Assembly (NCBI RefSeq): GCF_000744095.1
Contig: NZ_JQLI01000008.1
Location: forward strand, 1,240,001 to 1,304,000
Length of the DNA: 64,000 nt
Reading direction: 5' to 3'
Source of the DNA: Cupriavidus necator A5-1
Lineage (GTDB): Bacteria; Pseudomonadota; Gammaproteobacteria; Burkholderiales; Burkholderiaceae
The notes below the pieces were generated by a model that saw nothing but the letters and a program-made list of their open reading frames with translations, was not told the DNA's origin and searched no databases. This document shows positions 1-8,902 of the stretch, piece by piece. Position 1 is the first letter of the stretch, and each line of letters begins with the position of its first letter. Position numbers and translations under genes: made by a program.

Positions 1-794
1 ACGAACCGATCGAGCCGCAGGACGGCGGCAAGCCGCTCGGCCGTGCCCGTGGCGAACTGGCGTTGGAGAACGTCGGCTTCCGCTATGGCGAGGCGCCGCG
101 CGCCGCGCTGGAGGGCATCAACCTGCGCGTCAGCCCGGGCGAGGTGGTGGCGCTGGTGGGCCCGTCGGGCAGCGGCAAGACCACGCTGGTCAACCTGGTG
201 CCGCGCTTCTTCGATCCCACCGCCGGGCAGATCCTGCTGGACGGCATGCCGCTGCCCGAGCTGGCGCTGAAGGACCTGCGCAACCAGATCGCCTTCGTCA
301 GCCAGGACGTGGTGCTGTTCAACGACACGGTGGCGGCCAACGTGGCGTATGGCGCGCAATCCGAGGACAAGATCGACATGGCGCGGGTCGAGCGCGCACT
401 GGCGGCGGCCTACCTGACGGACACGGTCAAGGGGCTGCCGGAGGGCGTCAACACCAATATCGGCGACAACGGCATGAAGCTGTCAGGCGGCCAGCGCCAG
501 CGCCTGGCGATTGCCCGCGCGCTGTACAAGGATGCACCGATCCTGATCCTGGACGAGGCCACTTCGGCACTGGATTCGGAATCCGAGCGCCAGGTGCAGG
601 CGGCGCTGGAAGAGCTGATGAAGGGGCGGACCACGCTGGTGATCGCGCACCGGCTCTCGACCATCGAGAACGCCGACCGCATCGCCGTGCTGGACCACGG
701 TCGGCTGGCGGAACTGGGCACGCATGAGGAACTGCTGGCCGCCAACGGCCTCTACGCCGGGCTGCACCGGATCCAGTTCGCGAGCCACCATTAA
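1..794 (+). CDS. msbA: Lipid A export ATP-binding/permease protein MsbA, C-terminal part
   Basis: The open frame runs in from the left edge, so the N-terminus and all membrane segments lie outside the window. What remains is the nucleotide-binding domain of an ABC exporter: Walker A GPSGSGKTT, the signature LSGGQRQR, Walker B ILILDEATSALD and the switch His in VIAHRLSTI. The family flips lipid A-core from the inner to the outer face of the cytoplasmic membrane. Assignment to MsbA rather than another exporter rests on this domain and on the adjacent LPS core gene waaC, which is convergent. A strong hairpin terminator follows the stop. A TTG codon at 63 could look like a start, but the reading frame clearly continues upstream of it. 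Confidence 0.85.
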   Translation, partial: EPIEPQDGGKPLGRARGELALENVGFRYGEAPRAALEGINLRVSPGEVVALVGPSGSGKTTLVNLVPRFFDPTAGQILLDGMPLPELALKDLRNQIAFVSQDVVLFNDTVAANVAYGAQSEDKIDMARVERALAAAYLTDTVKGLPEGVNTNIGDNGMKLSGGQRQRLAIARALYKDAPILILDEATSALDSESERQVQAALEELMKGRTTLVIAHRLSTIENADRIAVLDHGRLAELGTHEELLAANGLYAGLHRIQFASHH

Positions 795-821
795 GATGCC
801 GGGGGGAACTCCCCGGACAGC

Positions 822-848
822 AGGCCGGCGCTGAGCGCCGGCCTTTTT
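822..848 (+). terminator. Rho-independent terminator of msbA
   Basis: A 10-bp perfect stem (AGGCCGGCGC / GCGCCGGCCT) with a 3-nt TGA loop is followed by a run of T. It begins 28 nt after the msbA stop and touches the stop codon of the convergent waaC. Confidence 0.85.
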
Positions 849-1845
849 ATTTCCGCTCGGTGTGCTGTGAAGAGACCTGCGGCTGCACGCCCAGCACCTC
901 GTCGATAGCGGCCAGCACTTCGGCTCGCTGTGGCACCACGCCGCCACCGCCCAGCGATACCGCGCGCCCCGGCGCATCGACACCGTACAGGTGGCGCGAA
1001 GTCGTCGTGAACAGGATCACGGTCGGCCGGCGCAGCGCGTCGGCGATATGCACGAAGCCGGTATCCATGCCGACCACCAGCGAGGCCTTGCCGACCATCT
1101 GCGCCACGCCGGTGATGCTCAGGCGCGGCATGACTTCGGCGCCGGGCACGCTGGCGGCGATGGTCTCGGCTTCCTTGCGCTCCGCCTCGTTGCCCCAGGG
1201 CACCAGTACGCGCAACCCGCGTGCGGAGATCGCGCTGCCGACGCTGATCCAGTCGGCTACCGGCCACTTCTTCTCTTCGCTCGAGGTGGCGTGGAACAGC
1301 ATCGCGTACGGACCCTTGGCCGCCGGGGCTGGCGTATCCGGGGGCATCTGCAGGCCGTAGTCCATCTCCTTGGTCAGCTCGAAGCCGAGCGCGCGGCTGA
1401 CCGCGCGACGCATACGCTGCCGTGCGCAGTCCTCTTCGACGAATGGCGCAAAGATGTGGTTGTAGGCAAAGCTGGCCCCGCTCTCGCCCAGTTCCTGCAC
1501 CGGATAGCCATAGCGATGCCGCGTGCGCGCCAGGAACGAGACGATGGCGCTCTTGTAGACGCCGTGGACGTCGAGCACCGCATCGTATCTCTCGCGGCGC
1601 AGTTCGCGCAGCGCGCTGAAGATGGCGCGCAGGTCCGACCATTTACGCGACTTTTTCAGCGCGCGCAGCGGCGCGGCGATCACCCGGTCGATATTCGGGT
1701 TCCAGCGTGGCACATCGGCACAGTAGGAGTCGGCGATCCAGTCGATCTTCACGCCGGGGAAAGCCCGCTGCAGGTCCGCGACCAGCGGCTGGGTGAAAAC
1801 CATGTCGCCCAGGGATGTCAGCTTGACGATGAGAATGCGTTTCAT
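847..1845 (-). CDS. waaC: Lipopolysaccharide heptosyltransferase I
   Basis: A 332-residue glycosyltransferase family 9 protein that would add the first L-glycero-D-manno-heptose to Kdo2-lipid A on the cytoplasmic face of the inner membrane. The N-terminus (MKRILIVKLTSLGDMVFTQP) is the typical WaaC start. The C-terminal half carries the ADP-heptose-binding region with VVGMDTGFVHIADALRRP and the TSRHLYG segment. Length matches the family. It is convergent with msbA, which handles the same molecule, so the two genes form an LPS pair. WaaF is the nearest alternative, but the N-terminal motif and neighbourhood favour WaaC. Confidence 0.88.
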   Translation of the reverse strand: MKRILIVKLTSLGDMVFTQPLVADLQRAFPGVKIDWIADSYCADVPRWNPNIDRVIAAPLRALKKSRKWSDLRAIFSALRELRRERYDAVLDVHGVYKSAIVSFLARTRHRYGYPVQELGESGASFAYNHIFAPFVEEDCARQRMRRAVSRALGFELTKEMDYGLQMPPDTPAPAAKGPYAMLFHATSSEEKKWPVADWISVGSAISARGLRVLVPWGNEAERKEAETIAASVPGAEVMPRLSITGVAQMVGKASLVVGMDTGFVHIADALRRPTVILFTTTSRHLYGVDAPGRAVSLGGGGVVPQRAEVLAAIDEVLGVQPQVSSQHTERK

Positions 1846-2029
1846 CGGGAAGAGTACGGCGGCTCGGAGGGCGCTCGCCTTGTTCAGAAGGTGCGTAGTA
1901 TGCCTGATCCGGTGGACATCAGTACGAGCGATGCATGCGCAACATGGCTGGCGCCGAACCCGCGCCGATCCGTTAGTATCTGAAGCAGAAGAACACTACG
2001 TGACCGACGCACGACTACAGGAGACCACC

Positions 2030-2620
2030 ATGCCCGACCCGGCATTCCCCATCAGCCGCTACCCCGTACCGGCACTGAAAGACCTCCCCGACGACATCCG
2101 CGCCCGCATGCTCGAAGTCCAGGAAAAAGCCGGCTTCGTCCCCAACGTCTTCCTCGCGCTGGCGCACCGCCCGGATGAATTCCGCGCCTTCTTCGCCTAT
2201 CACGACGCGCTGATGCTCAAGGAGGGCGGGCTGACCAAGGGCGAGCGCGAGATGATCGTGGTGGCGACCTCGGGCGCCAACCAGTGCCTGTATTGCGTGG
2301 TGGCGCATGGCGCGATCCTGCGCATCTACGAGAAGAAGCCGCTGGTGGCCGACCAGGTTGCGGTGAATTACCTGAAGGCGGACATCCCGCCGCGCCAGCG
2401 CGCGATGCTCGACTTTGCGATGAAGGTGTGCAAGGCGTCGCATGAAGTCGGCGAGGCGGACTTTGCCGCGCTGCGCGAGTACGGCTTCTCGGAAGAAGAC
2501 GCCTGGGATATCGCCGCCATCACCGCATTCTTCGGCCTGTCGAACCGGATGGCCAACACCATCAGCATGCGCCCGAACGACGAGTTCTACCTGATGGGTA
2601 GGGTGCCGAAAGCCAAATAG
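2030..2620 (+). CDS. Peroxidase-related enzyme, carboxymuconolactone decarboxylase (AhpD-like) fold
   Basis: A 196-residue protein of the peroxidase-related AhpD-like group. The CxxC-plus-His signature is visible as NQCLYCVVAHG, the redox centre used by AhpD-type alkylhydroperoxidases; FGLSNRMANT near the C-terminus is also typical. The frame is open far upstream, but ATG 2030 is preceded by AGGAG at good spacing, and the upstream residues look like random read-through. The substrate is unknown. It stands alone between waaC and a convergent lipoprotein gene. Confidence 0.8.
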   Translation: MPDPAFPISRYPVPALKDLPDDIRARMLEVQEKAGFVPNVFLALAHRPDEFRAFFAYHDALMLKEGGLTKGEREMIVVATSGANQCLYCVVAHGAILRIYEKKPLVADQVAVNYLKADIPPRQRAMLDFAMKVCKASHEVGEADFAALREYGFSEEDAWDIAAITAFFGLSNRMANTISMRPNDEFYLMGRVPKAK

Positions 2621-2642
2621 CGCGCTGGCCCCCCGGGCCGGC

Positions 2643-3164
2643 TCAGCGTATTTCGGCGCATTTTCCGTTGTTGGGATCGAACAGCACCGGCCACGCCTGC
2701 TCATAGATGCCGGGCGTGCAGTGCTTCTCGCAGCGGGCATGGGCCAGCGTCACGCGGCGCGGATCCTGCCACACCAGCAGCTTGCACTGGCTGCCGTCGA
2801 TGGCTTGCAGTTCGATGTGGGGCGTGTCGGCGACCTGGCGGAAGTCGGCCAGGTTGAACTCGCAACTGCCGCGCCGCGACACCCACAGCTTCCACCTCAG
2901 CGCACGCACTTCGTTGCCCCTGACATCCATCTGCGCATCTTCGCGGAAGCCGTCTTCCTCGGTGCGCTTGCAGGTGGCGACGATATTGATGGTCTTTTGT
3001 GCGATCGGGGTGGCACGCGGCGCCTTCTTGGGTGGCGGCGCTTCGGCGATCACCGCGGGCGGCAGTGGGGGTGGGCTGGGGCGTCTTGCAATCATAGGAA
3101 ACTCGACGCAGCCGGCAAGCAGCAGGACGGCCAGCAGACAGGCCCCATGGTTCGTGGCGTTCAT
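2643..3164 (-). CDS. Hypothetical lipoprotein
   Basis: A 173-residue protein starting at ATG 3164, which follows a GAGGAGGAG ribosome binding site; a longer frame upstream lacks such a site. The N-terminus is a lipoprotein signal (ACLLAVLLLAGC), so the mature protein would begin at Cys and be anchored to a membrane. A Pro/Ala-rich linker follows, then a cysteine-containing domain of about 110 residues with at least six Cys, suggesting disulfides in the periplasm. I do not recognise the domain. It lies downstream of rng on the same strand but with a 227-bp gap, so it may be a separate unit. Confidence 0.7.
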   Translation of the reverse strand: MNATNHGACLLAVLLLAGCVEFPMIARRPSPPPLPPAVIAEAPPPKKAPRATPIAQKTINIVATCKRTEEDGFREDAQMDVRGNEVRALRWKLWVSRRGSCEFNLADFRQVADTPHIELQAIDGSQCKLLVWQDPRRVTLAHARCEKHCTPGIYEQAWPVLFDPNNGKCAEIR

Positions 3165-3391
3165 GCCGGACTCCTCCTCGCCGACCGGCGCGGCCGTGTC
3201 CCGTTGTGTGACACAGGGACGCTGCGCGCCGGGCGCGGCATCGGTCACGATGCCGCTGACTACCCTTGATTAGTTATAGCGGATCGAAGCGCGAACCGGA
3301 GGAAACGGGAGCTAGGGCGACTACCGAGGCGGGAAGGCATGCGAACCGGCAGCGCTTGCCGGTGGCCGCGCCAGCCCCTTCAGCATCTGCA

Positions 3392-4858
3392 TTACATCAG
3401 GATAATGTCGTACTGCTCCTGGTGGAAGGTCGATTCCACCTGCAGCGAGATTGGCTTGCCGATAAAGTCACCGAGCATGGCCAGGTGCTGGCTTTCTTCT
3501 TCCAGGAACAGGTCGATGACCTCCTGCGAGGCCAGGATGCGGAACTCGCGCGGGTTGAACTGGCGCGATTCGCGCATGATCTCGCGCAGGATGTCGTAGC
3601 ACACCGTGCGCGGCGTCTTGACCTGCCCCTTGCCCTGGCATACCGGGCATTGTTCGCACAATACGTGCGCCAGCGATTCGCGCGTGCGCTTGCGCGTCAT
3701 CTCCACCAGCCCGAGCTGCGAGAAGCTGTTGACCGTGATCCGGGTGCGGTCGCGCGACAGCGCGCGTTTCAGTTCAGACAGCACCGCGTCGCGGTGCTCG
3801 ACATTCTCCATATCGATGAAATCGATGATGATGATGCCGCCGAGGTTGCGCAGCCGCAGCTGCCGCGCGATGGTGTGGGCCGCCTCCAGGTTGGTCTTGA
3901 AGATGGTGTCGTCGAAGTTGCGCGCGCCCACGTAGCCGCCGGTGTTGACGTCGATGGTCGTCATCGCCTCGGTCTGGTCGATCATCAGGTAGCCGCCTGA
4001 CTTCAGGTCGACCCGGCGCGACAGCGCCTTCTCGATCTCGGCGTCGATATTGAACAGGTCGAAGACCGGGCGCTCGCCGGTGTAGTGCGACAGTCGCGGC
4101 AGCACCGCCGGCGTGTATTCCTTGGCGAACTCCACCAGCATCTGGTAGTTCTCGCGCGAATCGATCTGGATCACGCCGGTGGCGTCGTTGATGAAGTCGC
4201 GCAGTACGCGCTGCGCCAGGTTCAGGTCCTGGTAGAGCAGGGCGGGTGCAGGCTGCGTGGTGGCGTTCTGGCGGATCGCGCCCCAGATCTTGCGCAGGTA
4301 GGCGATGTCGTTGCCAAGTTCCTCGTCGGTCGCTTCCTCGGCGATGGTGCGCACGATAAAGCCGCCGCGCTCGTCGGTGGGCACCAGGCCCTGCACGCGG
4401 CTGCGCAGCGCCTCGCGGTCCACTTCTCCTTCGATGCGCTGCGAGATGCCGATATGCGGATCCTGCGGCAGGTACACCAGCGTGCGCCCGGCAATGCTCA
4501 CCTGCGTGGACAGGCGCGCGCCCTTGGTGCCGATCGGGTCCTTGATCACCTGCACCATCAGCGCCTGGCCTTCGAACAGGGTCTTCTCGATCGCCAGCTG
4601 CGGGGTGGCACCATTGCGGTCGGCGTCGCGCGGATGCCAGATATCGGCCACATGCAGGAAGGCAGCGCGCTCCAGGCCGATGTCGATAAAGGCCGACTGC
4701 ATGCCGGGCAGCACGCGCACCACCTTGCCCAGGTAGATATTGCCGACCAGCCCGCGCGTGAGCGTGCGTTCGACGTGCAGTTCCTGGACGGCAGCCTGTT
4801 GCACGATGGCGACGCGCGTCTCTTGGGGCGTGATGTTGACGAGGATGTCTTCAGTCAT
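3392..4858 (-). CDS. rng: Ribonuclease G
   Basis: A 488-residue member of the RNase E/G family, equal in length to E. coli RNase G and lacking the long C-terminal scaffold of RNase E. Visible features: the N-terminal S1 domain (VGNIYLGKVVRVLPGMQSAF), the catalytic region with TTIDVNTGGYVG and IIIIDFIDM (metal-binding Asp residues), and the zinc-link cysteines CEQCPVC. It acts on 5'-monophosphate RNA and matures 16S rRNA. The start is ATG 4858; the frame extends upstream through the intergenic region and into maf but without family similarity. It is the last gene of a run that begins with yebC, and follows maf by 88 nt as in many proteobacteria. Confidence 0.92.
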   Translation of the reverse strand: MTEDILVNITPQETRVAIVQQAAVQELHVERTLTRGLVGNIYLGKVVRVLPGMQSAFIDIGLERAAFLHVADIWHPRDADRNGATPQLAIEKTLFEGQALMVQVIKDPIGTKGARLSTQVSIAGRTLVYLPQDPHIGISQRIEGEVDREALRSRVQGLVPTDERGGFIVRTIAEEATDEELGNDIAYLRKIWGAIRQNATTQPAPALLYQDLNLAQRVLRDFINDATGVIQIDSRENYQMLVEFAKEYTPAVLPRLSHYTGERPVFDLFNIDAEIEKALSRRVDLKSGGYLMIDQTEAMTTIDVNTGGYVGARNFDDTIFKTNLEAAHTIARQLRLRNLGGIIIIDFIDMENVEHRDAVLSELKRALSRDRTRITVNSFSQLGLVEMTRKRTRESLAHVLCEQCPVCQGKGQVKTPRTVCYDILREIMRESRQFNPREFRILASQEVIDLFLEEESQHLAMLGDFIGKPISLQVESTFHQEQYDIILM

Positions 4859-4946
4859 AGCGGGTGAAACGCGGTGCCGGTGGCCCGGCTGTATAGGGTG
4901 GCCCGGCGCGCAGGCCGGGTCTTGTCTGGGCGCGGGGGCGGGCCGC

Positions 4947-5549
4947 TCAGAACTGCAGGCGGGCCTGGCGAAGTAACGCCGCCGTCTCAAACAAGGGCAA
5001 ACCCATGATACCTGAATAGCTGCCCGCGATCCGCTCGACGAACTCGGCCGCGCGGCCCTGGATGCCGTAGGCGCCGGCCTTGCCGAGCGGCTCGCCGCTG
5101 GCGACATAGCGCTCGATCTCGGCGGGCTGCATCGGGCGGAAGGTGACTTCGGAAACCGACAGGGCATGGCACATGCCGGTGGTCGATACCACCGTCACGG
5201 CGGTCAGCACACGGTGCGTGGTGCCCGACAGCGCGCCAAGCATGGCCGCGGCGTCGGTGCCGTCGGCCGGTTTGCCCAGGATGCGGCCGCCCAGGCAGAC
5301 CGTGGTGTCGGAGGTCAGCACCGGCGCGTCGGGCAGCGCCCGGCGCTCGCGGCGGCGCAGCGCCGCTTCTGCCTTCAGCGCACACACGCGCTGCACGTAG
5401 TCGTCGGGGGTTTCGCCGGGCAGCACGACTTCGAGCGCTTCGGCGTCCTCGTCGTCATTGGCAAGCAGCAGTTCGTAGCGAACGCCGAGCTGGGTCAGCA
5501 ATTCGCTGCGGCGCGGGCTCTGGGAGGCGAGGTAGAGGTAGTCGTGCAT
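4947..5549 (-). CDS. maf: Maf-family nucleoside triphosphate pyrophosphatase (dTTP/UTP type)
   Basis: A 200-residue Maf protein. The signature SQSPRRSELL near the N-terminus binds the nucleotide phosphates, and the later TSDTTVCLGGRILGKP and GKAGAYGIQG blocks complete the active site. The family hydrolyses non-canonical or excess nucleoside triphosphates to monophosphates; the GKAGAYGIQG form fits the YhdE (dTTP/UTP) subgroup. ATG 5549 is chosen over GTG 5567, which would add six residues; neither has a clear ribosome binding site. It sits between rlmH and rng, the usual order. Confidence 0.9.
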   Translation of the reverse strand: MHDYLYLASQSPRRSELLTQLGVRYELLLANDDEDAEALEVVLPGETPDDYVQRVCALKAEAALRRRERRALPDAPVLTSDTTVCLGGRILGKPADGTDAAAMLGALSGTTHRVLTAVTVVSTTGMCHALSVSEVTFRPMQPAEIERYVASGEPLGKAGAYGIQGRAAEFVERIAGSYSGIMGLPLFETAALLRQARLQF

Positions 5550-5676
5550 CGCGGGGACGAAGATCACGCCCGTGAAATGGGCGGCGGAATCGGCAAGGAT
5601 GGGGGCGTGCCGGCAGCCCGGCGGTGGCCCGCATTGTACCGCCAGCGGCGATAACGACCGCCGGTGAGCGGCGGGC

Positions 5677-6156
5677 TCAGGCCCGGTGGTAAGGATGGTT
5701 CTGCGTGACCGACCAGGCGCGGTACAGCTGCTCGGCCAGCAGCACGCGCACCATGCCGTGCGGCAGCGTCAGGCTGGACAGCCGGATCAGGGTGCTGGCG
5801 CGCGCCTTCAGCGCCGGGTCGAGGCCGTCGGCGCCGCCGATCAGGAAGGCGACGTCGCCGCCGTCGCGCTGCCAGTCGGTCAGTTGCGCAGCCAGTTGCA
5901 CGGTGGTGAAGTCACGGCCGCGCTCGTCCAGCGCGACGATGCGGCACTGCTTCGACAGCGAGCCGAGCACCGCCTCGATCCGCGCGGCTTCGCGCTGCAT
6001 CACGGTGGCCGCGTTGTTGCTGGAGGAGCGGGTTTCCGGCTTGACCTCGCGCAGTTCGATGCGCAGCTCGGGCGGCATGCGCTTGGCATACTCGCTGAAG
6101 CCGGTTTCGATCCAGCCAGGCATCTTGTGGCCGACGGCCACGATCACCAGTTGCAT
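5677..6156 (-). CDS. rlmH: 23S rRNA pseudouridine-1915 N3-methyltransferase RlmH
   Basis: A 159-residue SPOUT methyltransferase. The SAM-binding trefoil-knot region is seen as AFLIGGADGLDP and the C-terminal LPHGMVRVLLAEQLYRAW segment is a family hallmark. It methylates pseudouridine 1915 in helix 69 of 23S rRNA on assembled 70S ribosomes. Its stop lies 127 nt before maf and its start 46 nt after rsfS, so it belongs to the same leftward transcript; RlmH next to RsfS is a conserved ribosome-related pair. Confidence 0.94.
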   Translation of the reverse strand: MQLVIVAVGHKMPGWIETGFSEYAKRMPPELRIELREVKPETRSSSNNAATVMQREAARIEAVLGSLSKQCRIVALDERGRDFTTVQLAAQLTDWQRDGGDVAFLIGGADGLDPALKARASTLIRLSSLTLPHGMVRVLLAEQLYRAWSVTQNHPYHRA

Positions 6157-6202
6157 GAGGACTTGTCTGCTCGCGGCCGGCGGGCGGCCGCGCGCTCGGA
6201 AA

Positions 6203-6988
6203 TCAGGCCGAGCGGGTGGTGCGCTTGCGGGCAGCCGGCTTGGCTGCGGCGGACCTGCTGGCTGCGGCCTTCGTTGCGGTCTTGGTAGCCGTCTTTGTAG
6301 CCGTCTTGGTAGCCGTCTTGGTGGCGGTCTTGCGTGCCGTGGTGCCGGCGGCGGTCTTGCGCGGTGCCGCGGCGCGGGTGCCGGTCGTCTTGGTGGCGGT
6401 CTTGGTGGCCGTCTTGGTCGCCGTGGTCTTGGTGGCGGTCTTGCGGGCCGGCTTGCGGATGGTGGCGATCGCGTCCGGGTCGGTGTCCTCGTGGCCCATC
6501 GGCGGCGACGGCTCCTTCATGCCTTCCGGCAGGCGGGCCAGCGCCGGGCGCAGGCTGCTGGCGCGGCGTGTGCCGCGCACGGCGGGGACGTCGTCCTCGT
6601 CTTCTTCCATTGGCTCGCTGGCCTTGGCCAGGCCGCGGGCGCCGGTGGCGAGCTTCATGCGCACCGGCTTGTCGCCCCAGATCTCTTCCAGGTTGTAGTA
6701 CATGCGCAGCTGGGGCTGCAGGATGTGGACCACGGCGTCGCCGCAGTCGACCAGCACCCATTCGCCGGTTTCCAGCCCCTCGACCGCCACGATATGGCCG
6801 CCGGCTTCCTTGACCGTATCCCGCACCGAAGCTGCCAACGCCTTGGTCTGGCGATTGGACGTCCCGCTGGCAATCACCACCCGGTCGAACAGCTCGGTCA
6901 GGTGGCTGGTGTCGTACACCTTGATGTCCTGCGCTTTGACATCCTCGAGGCCGTCGACGATGGCGCGTTGCAGTTTACGAATATCCAT
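6203..6988 (-). CDS. rsfS: Ribosomal silencing factor RsfS with long Lys-Thr-Ala-rich C-terminal tail
   Basis: Residues 1 to about 112 are a complete RsfS domain (LEDVKAQDIKVYD, VIASGTSNRQTKALA, GEWVLVDCGDAVVHI), which binds ribosomal protein uL14 and blocks subunit joining when nutrients are scarce. Family members are usually 105-130 residues; this one is 261. The extra part has an acidic linker, then roughly 85 residues dominated by K, T, A and R, with tandem KTAT units resembling the tails of histone-H1-like proteins. The tail is encoded by 12-bp repeats. It probably binds RNA or DNA by charge, which is inference. It lies between nadD and rlmH in the usual order. Confidence 0.92.
   Translation of the reverse strand: MDIRKLQRAIVDGLEDVKAQDIKVYDTSHLTELFDRVVIASGTSNRQTKALAASVRDTVKEAGGHIVAVEGLETGEWVLVDCGDAVVHILQPQLRMYYNLEEIWGDKPVRMKLATGARGLAKASEPMEEDEDDVPAVRGTRRASSLRPALARLPEGMKEPSPPMGHEDTDPDAIATIRKPARKTATKTTATKTATKTATKTTGTRAAAPRKTAAGTTARKTATKTATKTATKTATKTATKAAASRSAAAKPAARKRTTRSA
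6266..6450 (-). repeat. 12-bp tandem repeats encoding the KTAT tail of RsfS
   Basis: Two blocks (about 6266-6340 and 6387-6450) of imperfect 12-bp units, on the + strand of the form GTCTTGGTGGCC, each encoding Lys-Thr-Ala-Thr on the minus strand. Such an array is prone to copy-number change by slippage and would alter tail length without a frameshift. Confidence 0.8.
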
Positions 6989-7068
6989 GGTGTCTTCTTG
7001 TTCAGCTGAGATCGGTTGGGTGGTGGGCGTCGGGTCTGGTCAGACCCCGGTCACGCCCTGCCGGGGAG

Positions 7069-7800
7069 TCACGTCCTCGCAGGAACGTCGCGGTACAGCC
7101 CGTGGCTTGCGATGTAGTGTGCCACGCCCGGCGGCAGTTGGTCATCTGCCGGCTGGCCGGCTGCCAGGCGCTGGCGCAGATGGGTGGAAGACAGGTCGAC
7201 GGCGAGCGTCTGGTCGATCCACATCCGGCCGGAGGGCGTGCATTGTATCAGGTGTGTGTCGGCCTGGCGCTCGGCCAGCGCTTGCAGCACCGGGCCCTCC
7301 AGCGCGGCCAGCGCGAAGCGCGGGCGCGTGGCGGTGCACAGGTGCACGTGCTGGAACAGTTCCTGCCAGCCGTGCCAGGTGTGCAGGCGCAGCAACTGGT
7401 CGGCGCCCATCAGCCAGCACAGCGAGGCCTCTGCGCCGTATTCGGCGCGTAGCTGGCACACAGTGTCGATTGTGTAGCTGGGGCCGGCGCGGTCGACTTC
7501 CATGCGGCTCACGCGGACCTTCGCGCCGCTGTCGTTGAGTGCGGCAGCAGCCAGTTCGGTCATGGCCAGGCGGTCGGCGGCGGGCGTCACGTCGGCGCCC
7601 TTCTGCCAGGACTGGCCGGTGGGAATCCACACCAGTTCGTCCAGGCCCAGGTGCTCGATGCACAGCCGTGCCAGCGCCAGGTGGCCGACGTGGGGCGGAT
7701 CGAAGGTGCCGCCGAGGATACCCAGGCGGTAGGGACGGGAGGGGTGCGGCGGTTCGCCCGCGTCGGCGGCGGGCTTGCGGTGTTGCGCAGGATTGGCCAT
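7069..7800 (-). CDS. nadD: Nicotinate-nucleotide adenylyltransferase
   Basis: A 243-residue nucleotidyltransferase that joins nicotinate mononucleotide to AMP to make deamido-NAD. The N-terminal active site GGTFDPPHVGH and the C-terminal SSTHLR motif are both present. ATG 7800 is preferred: it lies 11 nt beyond the hemF stop, while the longer upstream frame runs into hemF. About 25 residues precede the conserved core. It is followed by rsfS, a common pairing. Confidence 0.93.
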   Translation of the reverse strand: MANPAQHRKPAADAGEPPHPSRPYRLGILGGTFDPPHVGHLALARLCIEHLGLDELVWIPTGQSWQKGADVTPAADRLAMTELAAAALNDSGAKVRVSRMEVDRAGPSYTIDTVCQLRAEYGAEASLCWLMGADQLLRLHTWHGWQELFQHVHLCTATRPRFALAALEGPVLQALAERQADTHLIQCTPSGRMWIDQTLAVDLSSTHLRQRLAAGQPADDQLPPGVAHYIASHGLYRDVPART

Positions 7801-7810
7801 AGGTCTGCCG

Positions 7811-8722
7811 TCAGGCCCAGTCGCGTGCCGGCAGGAAGTCGGTATACAGCGCCGCTTCGGGGCTGCCCGGTTCCGGTTGCCAGTCATAGCGCCAGGTCAC
7901 CAGCGGCGGCATCGACATCAGGATGGATTCGGCGCGTCCGCCCGATTGCAGGCCGAACAGCGTGCCGCGGTCGAACACGAGGTTGAATTCGACGTAGCGC
8001 CCGCGCCGGTAGGCCTGGAAATCGCGCTCGCGCTCGCCGTAGGGGGTGTCCTTGCGCGCCTGCAGGATCGGCAGGTAGGCGTCCAGGAAGGCGTCGCCGA
8101 CCGACTGCATCATCGCGAAGCTGCGCTCGAAGCCCAGCGCCGAGAAGTCGTCGAAGAAGATCCCGCCGACGCCGCGTGCCTCGTTGCGGTGGCGCAGGAA
8201 GAAATACTCGTCGCACCATTGCTTGAAGCGCGGGTACAGCTCGTCGCCGTAGGGCGCGAGCGCCTGCTCGCAGGTGCGGTGGAAATGGGTGCAGTCGTCG
8301 GCGTTGCCGTAGTACGGCGTCAGGTCCATGCCGCCGCCGAACCACCATACCGGCTCGGCTCCGGGCTTGACCGCCAGGAAACAGCGCACGTTCATATGGA
8401 CTGTGGGCACGTACGGGTTGCGCGGATGGAACACCAGCGACACGCCCATCGCCTCGAAGCTGCGCCCGGCGAGTTCTGGCCGGTTGGCGCTGGCCGAGGG
8501 CGGCAGGGTATCGCCGCTGACGTGCGAAAAGCCCACGCCGGCGCGCTCCATCACCGCGCCGCCTTCCAGGATGCGGGTGCGGCCGCTGCCGCGCAGGCGT
8601 TCGGTGGGCGGTTTCTCCCAGGCGTCGGTCAGGAACGGCTGGCCCTCGATGGCGCCGATGGCATCGGTGATGCGGTCTTGCAGGCCGAGCAGATAGGCAC
8701 GGACTGCCTGGGAATCGATCAT
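7811..8722 (-). CDS. hemF: Oxygen-dependent coproporphyrinogen III oxidase
   Basis: A 303-residue protein, the family's usual length. It converts coproporphyrinogen III to protoporphyrinogen IX using O2 in the cytoplasm. Diagnostic blocks include WFGGGMDLTPYY, HFHRTCE, CDEYFFLRHRNEARGVGGIF and RRGRYVEFNLVFDRGT. ATG 8722 (MIDSQAVRAYL) is chosen because the upstream in-frame ATG at 8770 adds only unconserved residues. It sits between purD and nadD in the same direction. Confidence 0.95.
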   Translation of the reverse strand: MIDSQAVRAYLLGLQDRITDAIGAIEGQPFLTDAWEKPPTERLRGSGRTRILEGGAVMERAGVGFSHVSGDTLPPSASANRPELAGRSFEAMGVSLVFHPRNPYVPTVHMNVRCFLAVKPGAEPVWWFGGGMDLTPYYGNADDCTHFHRTCEQALAPYGDELYPRFKQWCDEYFFLRHRNEARGVGGIFFDDFSALGFERSFAMMQSVGDAFLDAYLPILQARKDTPYGERERDFQAYRRGRYVEFNLVFDRGTLFGLQSGGRAESILMSMPPLVTWRYDWQPEPGSPEAALYTDFLPARDWA

Positions 8723-8902
8723 GGTTGGCGAAGGCGGATAAAACCGGCGGATGGACCCGGCGGATGGCATTCCGGCAGCCTCTCGGCTGCCGGGTGCGTC
8801 ACAGCGTTGTCACGATTGTACCGGCTGGGGCGGCCGGGCGGTCGCATGGGTCCAAAAGCTGGCCAGCAATGTGCCGGCCCATGGAAGGCTGCCGGTGCAG
8901 AC

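Noticed and set aside
6266..6450. Regular repeats as a CRISPR array
   Set aside because: The units are 12 bp and continuous, without spacers, and they encode KTAT in the RsfS frame.
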